The notes below the pieces were generated by a model. That model was given only the letters and a program-made list of their open reading frames with translations. It had not been told where the DNA came from and ran no database searches. Positions 58,719-64,000 of a stretch of DNA of 64,000 nt are shown here, in pieces. The position numbers were made by a program, and so were the translations under genes. Within the stretch, counting starts at the first letter, position 1, and every line of letters starts with the position of its first letter. This DNA is from Lates calcarifer (taxonomy: Eukaryota; Chordata; Actinopteri; Centropomidae), in NCBI RefSeq assembly GCF_001640805.2, contig NC_066845.1, positions 16,308,307 to 16,372,306 of the forward strand, written 5' to 3'.

Positions 58719-61646
58719 ACTCTCATCTGAATGCATGATTTGTTACTTGTAGTGAATACAGGTGTTGGAGACAAGGAAAAATTGTTTGGCTGTCATTGTG
58801 GATGCTTTCTTGTTATCCTCATTTTCCTATTAAAATCCCAAAATACTCATATATAATTAATTTGAGGAGTCTTAGCCTTGAGCATCACCATGTTACCAAC
58901 AAGAATTTGGTCAACTTACTTCCCTGTCATGCAATATATAACGTACAATTTAATTTTTCTAGGTAATTATGATTTCTGTGCACTGTTAACAAATGATTTT
59001 TTTTTTTTTTTACATATACAGCAAGATCGAGAATGGATATGTTGTAGAAATATAATGTGGTCTTTAAGTATTTTCACATGCTCATCTGATAAGCATGTGA
59101 GTAGGCTGAAATGAAAGATGACCATTTTCTTGTTTTCCAGTTATTCACTCCATACAAATCAAATAAGAGAACACACCCAAAGGCTTAGCATACAATATTT
59201 AACTCTGCATAGTGTGCTCCCACTAAGCTTTAACAATTTCGACAATGCATGTTACTCTCAGACCAGCTGTTCTCTCACAGTTTCTCACATCATATCTTCC
59301 CTTTAATGTACCACAATCTAGTCTATTTATAGTTATAGTCTATTATAGTTTTGTACTATCTGTTTAAAATTGCTCTCCTAACCTTTGCTTGTTAAGCGTT
59401 TCTGTTCTGGATCTGGTCTGCTCCACAAGCTGTTTTTCAAAGTCGGTGAAATGCTGCTGATGTTGAAGAAAACATACAATGCTTACCTGCTGACTTTGAT
59501 TTATCTTCTGCTGCTGTTTTTTTTTTTCTTTTTGAGTGACATGTCAAATTTATACACTCTGCAACTCTAGGGTATGTCTTTCCTCTACAGTTGCACAGGT
59601 CTTTTGGCTGGCCAAACCATCAAAATTTGGTCAGCATCCTCTCTCTGTACCTACATGAAGCAGCTGTGTCAAGCAGGTTTATTACCAAGCAGGGCGCTCG
59701 AGCTGCAGATGGAATTTTTGAGCTGAGTTTTAACATTTTCGGTTTTCCCTCGTGAGCCAAGCATGTGACCCTCGCCCAGCATGTGCATCTCAACTACTGA
59801 GCATGCATTCTTTGGCTGCCCTTCAACTTGGCTCCATCTAGTATGCATGCTGTTGGCAGCCATCACTGATATTTTTTTAGTATATGAACATGTTGTATTT
59901 GATACTGGGGGAGTGAGAATAATGCACACCTTGTTACAGTTTTCTCTGTTTTGCTACATTTTTCCCTCTCATCTGTGCTGGGGTGAGAACATATGGTTTG
60001 TTGGACAGGTGTCTTGGCACAATTTGGCAACTGGAGAAAGTGTTTACATTCCCAAAGTGCTGACAGGGATTCAGTACGCATAAGATCATGCTGAATTGCC
60101 AGTGAACAGGGGGGTGCATGGAGAGGGAGAGATGAGAGAAGGACAGATTGAGCTGGGGGGGGGTTAAGCTGGAAAACAGACACATACTGAGGTTCTGCAA
60201 CACGGAAGTATTTTTACAAACAGAAAATTACACGGAATAGAACAGTCGCGATGTGACGTGTGGTTTAACTAGTTCTGCTGAGAAGGCAGGGCCTCTGATG
60301 GTTAATATTTTATCATCCAGCTCAAGTCAGTATATTATTACATAAGGGTGATATGCCACTGCTGGTGTAGCCTTGCCCTACATGGGGGGGATTTGATCAT
60401 TTGATAATTTCCCCGAAATGTGTTTCAGTTAAAACTTGACTGTAATGGCTAATTTGAGAAGAGATATCTAAAATCAGGCAGGGAGTTGTCAGATGTGTTC
60501 ATCAGGAATGAGAAAATCAACAAGCATTACCCACAATTATTCAAAAGAAGGTGCTCCAGTGTCATCGCTGACATTTTATGCAAATATATCAGAGAAGCTT
60601 GAAAGAGAGGAAAGACTAAGTACGCTCGGTGCATGCTTCCTTCCATGTAGAACCAGCTTTTCTTCTTTCTCTGCCAAACGCAGCATATACCTGTGCAGCT
60701 CCCTCCTATATCTTTTATGCTTCACCACACTCACAGTACATAGAACACTGGTACATTATGTTCCGGCAGTAGCAATTGTTTCATCTACTTGCTCTCTATT
60801 TCCTGTTTGGCAGTAATGGAAATGAATGAATGAATAATAAATAAAAATGTGATAAATAAATGACAGATAAAATGAAAGATACAGTATGGTCAATATTATC
60901 CTTGGATTACCTTGTCTCCCTTGTTCTCTCAGTTCTTCTAATACTTGTGCTTGATTCTGTTTATGTGGTGTGATTACAGCCAGAATCCCTTCCACACTTT
61001 CTTTATGTTGCTTTGATCAAATCAGCCATATGGTTAAAATGTATATTGGAGCCATTATGTGAATCATGTTGGTGATTTTCTGAACATAAATGTACAGTTT
61101 ACAAATTAGTTTGGAGTTACGTATTTTGACCTAGCAGATGACTTTTGTTTTTTATCTTTGAGAGAGAGTGAAATTCTTGGACTTCATACTGTTTAGTATG
61201 TGCCTACTTTCACTGTTGACAGTCAGGCAGCAGTATCATTAAATATAAAAAATGTATAACAGTTGATTTTGGATTGTGAACATCACTGTAACTCACAAGG
61301 TTGACAAATTTATATTGTCTCACAGCATACTGTTTCTGATCATATATATCACTTAACCTTGTATCTAAAGATTAAATAAATAAATATTACCTTATTTTAA
61401 ACTTGAGTTAAGGAAATGCACTCAGGAAGATGCATTCAATATTGTTTCATATTGCATTGTATTTGTTATATAGAGTACTTTCTAAAGTAAGCCGTATCAA
61501 ATGTTAATCTGAAACAGCTTCCATCCTCATTTGTGTTATAATACATATGTTTTTTATTATCTGTGAAATTGTGAAAATGCTGCAATCTATTGCAAATGCA
61601 CTGTTTCAAAACTTAATGTTTTCTCCTTTTTTTCTTTTCCCATCAG

Positions 61647-61679
61647 GCTGTCGACAAACTGGAGAAACATATCCAAGAA
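61647..61679 (+). other. zbtb34: zbtb34 5'UTR part of the coding exon
   Basis: The acceptor is ttttcttttcccatcag, ending at 61646. The 33 bases before the ATG are open in the same frame as the protein (AVDKLEKHIQE), so an N-terminal extension is possible if an upstream exon supplies an in-frame start. The ATG at 61680 has G at -3 and G at +4, a good initiation context, and matches the family's start. Confidence 0.7.
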
Positions 61680-63182
61680 ATGGACGACGGCAGCTACATC
61701 GAGTTTGATGTGCCGGAGTTCAGTAACACTGTTCTGACCCAGCTCAATGAGCTGCGGCTGCAAGGGAAGCTGTGTGACATCATTGTTCACATTCAGGGCC
61801 AGCCATTTCGAGCCCACAAGGCTGTGCTGGCAGCTAGTTCACCCTACTTTCGTGACCACTCAGCTCTCAGCACCATGAGTGGCCTTTCCATCTCGGTCAT
61901 CAAAAGCCCTGAGGTGTTTGAGCAGCTTCTTGCATTCTGCTACACAGGTCACATGTCTCTGCAGCTCAAGGATATTATCAGTTTCCTCACTGCTGCCAGC
62001 TTTCTGCAGATGCAGGCCATCATTGACAAGTGCACCCAAATCCTGGAGAGCATCCACTCCAAGATCAGCCTCCCAATCAGTGTGTGCAGCCCAGAGAAGG
62101 ATGACTCGCAGACCAACCGCAATGGGGTCAATGACAGCAACCTCTTTGTAAACCCTACCCAGATCTCCCCCCCTTACTACTCCCGGCAGAGTCAGGCAGG
62201 ACACAACTTGGGCCGTGGGCGACAGCAGCAAGAGGAAGGCCAGTCGGACCGTGGCAGTAGTGATAGTGTGTCAGAGCATGATGCTCCCATGGAGGGAGAA
62301 ACAGAGCAAGTGGAACTGATTGGCAAAGATGGGCAAATAACAGATGTGCATGTGAAGATAGAGAAGACCGACAGGCCCACTTACTCAGATAGTTCCTCAG
62401 CTGGTGATGATGGCTACCACACAGAGTTGGTGGATGGAGAACAGGTGGTGGCTGTTAGTGTGGGTTCTTATGGTCCTGTCATCCAGCCTGCTACCTACTC
62501 TTACTCAGGGCTGTCCTCCCCATGCTTCGTCAACCTTAGCAGCTCCAGTCCTTCCCGCTCCATACTCAGTGGCTTCAGAGGTGGGCGAGCCAGGGCGAAG
62601 CGCCCTCTGGCCATCCCTGCAGGGGTGCTGAGTCATATCAAACCGGGCTCAGAAGATAGCGAATCAGCCGTCGGACCCACAGGGTTGGAGAACGATGTGC
62701 GAGAGCGCAGCCTGCGGAGTCAGTGGTACCCCTACAATGAGAGACTCATTTGCATCTACTGTGGAAAGACCTTCAATCAGAAAGGGAGCCTGGACCGCCA
62801 CATGCGCCTGCACATGGGAATCACTCCATTTGTTTGCAAATTCTGTGGCAAGAAGTACACAAGGAAAGACCAGCTGGAGTACCACATCCGTGGCCACACG
62901 GACAACAAGCCCTTCCACTGTCAGATCTGTGGCAAATGCTTCCCATTTCAGGGCACCCTTAACCAGCACCTGAGGAAGAAGCACATGGGAGCATCAGAGG
63001 GCAGCAATCACACGGACTCTCCAGAGAGGACGGAGGGAAGCTCAGGTCAGAAGGACCAAGAGGATACGTCTGAGGCGATGGCCTTTGAGGCGCAATATGC
63101 AGAAGAGGCACCAGCCAATGATATGGAGGAAAGTTCAAAATGCAGTCCAGAGGAGGCTCAAGCATCGAGATGTGATTTTTAG
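61680..63182 (+). CDS. zbtb34: Zinc finger and BTB domain-containing protein 34
   Basis: Nuclear BTB-zinc finger protein, a likely sequence-specific transcriptional repressor; the BTB domain mediates dimerisation and corepressor contact. The 500-residue product comes from one exon, close to the mammalian length. It has a BTB domain at about 19-130 (LNELRLQGKLCDIIVHIQGQ, FRAHKAVLAASSPYFRDHSA), a Ser/acidic middle with RGSSDSVSEHD and DDGYHTELVDGEQVVAVSVG, a basic RGGRARAKR patch, and three C2H2 fingers. Finger ligands are C358/C361/H374/H378, C386/C389/H402/H406 and C414/C417/H430/H435, all intact; the last finger has four residues between its histidines. The middle-region blocks match ZBTB34 rather than its neighbour and paralogue ZBTB43. 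No frameshift is seen, and the reading frame ends in TAG at 63180. Confidence 0.96.
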   Translation: MDDGSYIEFDVPEFSNTVLTQLNELRLQGKLCDIIVHIQGQPFRAHKAVLAASSPYFRDHSALSTMSGLSISVIKSPEVFEQLLAFCYTGHMSLQLKDIISFLTAASFLQMQAIIDKCTQILESIHSKISLPISVCSPEKDDSQTNRNGVNDSNLFVNPTQISPPYYSRQSQAGHNLGRGRQQQEEGQSDRGSSDSVSEHDAPMEGETEQVELIGKDGQITDVHVKIEKTDRPTYSDSSSAGDDGYHTELVDGEQVVAVSVGSYGPVIQPATYSYSGLSSPCFVNLSSSSPSRSILSGFRGGRARAKRPLAIPAGVLSHIKPGSEDSESAVGPTGLENDVRERSLRSQWYPYNERLICIYCGKTFNQKGSLDRHMRLHMGITPFVCKFCGKKYTRKDQLEYHIRGHTDNKPFHCQICGKCFPFQGTLNQHLRKKHMGASEGSNHTDSPERTEGSSGQKDQEDTSEAMAFEAQYAEEAPANDMEESSKCSPEEAQASRCDF

Positions 63183-64000
63183 GTCCTGCTTCAGGTTAAG
63201 GAAGCTTTAAGAAATGTTAATTTCAACTCAAGTTAAAGGACTTTATTCTTTTTGAATCAACTCCCTCTACTTCCGGCATTTCTTGCATCAAGGGTTTCTG
63301 TCAATTTTGTGAAAGTTAGATGTTGAATGGAGAGAGCAAATGGGTGCTTTATAGAAATTTGATTCTTTCAAGCAAAGGGAGTAACAACTTACTATTTTTG
63401 AGGAGGTCCCAATAATCAAGACCCCCTAATTGATTTCTCTTTTTATCTTTCCATGTTTTTTAAAACATATTTACAGAGTTATATAGGCATGTTGCAATAA
63501 TTGATAATGTGAAAGCTCTGGTAAGATGCTTGTCATATCACCTTTTTACCTGACCTGTTTTTGCACATGTGACCACAGGAGGTCACTTACTCACAAGGAA
63601 TGATTTTTCTGCCAGTGCAAAGCTTCGTGTGACATATCCGTTCAATACCTCATGATGCAACTACATACTCATAACAGACAGTATTTTAACTTAAACTCAC
63701 CAGGTTCTACCTCATAGCCAAGAACCTACCAGGCACAGATGTGTTCACCGTTTGCAATCCGTTTTCGGTTGTATGTACAGTATCTTATTGCCAAACCCTG
63801 TAAAGAATATTCTCTCAACACAAAGCCTTGATACTTAGGGGAAATATTCCTTGCTGATTGTATGGAGTAGGGACAAAGTCCTTGTTAATTGTTTCATGGT
63901 CAGCCACGTTAAAATGATGATTAAGAAGGTGCTATGTTAGGAGTGCATTAAATTTGCTAGCTTACTTGTGTGTATGTTTTTGGCAAATGCGGAGAACAGA
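63183..64000 (+). other. zbtb34: zbtb34 3' untranslated region, continuing past the window
   Basis: AT-rich sequence after the stop with no AATAAA hexamer that I can find before the right edge, so the 3'UTR probably continues. Nothing else is recognised. Confidence 0.55.

Larger units (their letters stand above)
55325..61646 (+). other. zbtb34: Predicted zbtb34 5' intron
   Basis: If either donor at 55243 or 55325 is used, the intron ends at the acceptor cttttcccatcag (61646), about 6.4 kb. Apart from the Tc1-like element at 57432-58718 it is AT-rich and holds no supported exon. Open frames of up to about 107 codons (for example around 59.8-60.2 kb and 60.5-60.8 kb) overlap on both strands and look like chance. 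Confidence 0.55.

Noticed and set aside
59781..60203. Overlapping frames of 89-106 codons on both strands in the zbtb34 intron
   Set aside because: No splice context or domain, and all are mutually overlapping shadows.

Overview
This window looks like nuclear DNA from a ray-finned fish, most likely a percomorph teleost. Two vertebrate transcription-factor genes are recognisable, both on the + strand, in the order lmx1b then zbtb34. The surrounding DNA is AT-rich, intron-rich and full of microsatellites. It also carries dispersed repeats that I recognise from memory as common in percomorph genomes, plus a decayed Tc1-like transposon. There are no bacterial-type operons, tRNAs, rRNAs or CRISPR arrays.

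Layout: 1-21150 is the 3' part of a very long lmx1b intron. It would be intron 2 by comparison with mammals; the exons for the N-terminus and first LIM domain are not in the window. This intron has no convincing exon. It holds a repeat cluster at 8.3-11.2 kb and repeat-free stretches that could be regulatory. Six lmx1b exons follow between 21151 and 27182. They encode the second LIM domain, the homeodomain and the C-terminus, and every junction is GT-AG with consistent phase. The 3'UTR runs to polyadenylation signals near 28184-28220.

From about 28.2 to 54.9 kb no gene can be identified with confidence. The region holds dispersed repeats, a 64-bp TA tract, C-rich tracts, and two exon-like open segments near 52.3 and 52.9 kb that might belong to an unrecognised small gene. 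A relatively CpG-rich stretch at about 54.9-55.5 kb, with good splice donors, is the probable promoter and 5' noncoding exon of zbtb34. A roughly 6.4-kb intron follows, carrying a Tc1-like element with two 234-bp inverted repeats. The intact 500-codon zbtb34 coding exon (BTB domain and three C2H2 fingers) lies at 61680-63182, and its 3'UTR runs off the window.

The lmx1b-zbtb34 neighbourhood matches the human 9q33.3 order LMX1B-ZBTB43-ZBTB34, except that no zbtb43-like coding exon is visible between them. The two genes are unrelated in function as far as is known. The large non-coding spaces fit the long-range regulation expected for lmx1b, which acts in dorsal limb or fin, kidney, eye, midbrain-hindbrain and serotonergic neuron development. 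I found no clear previously undescribed system. The items most worth checking are the exon-like segments at 52 kb, the missing zbtb43, the structure of the two repeat insertions, and the clustered TAATTA sites in the lmx1b intron.
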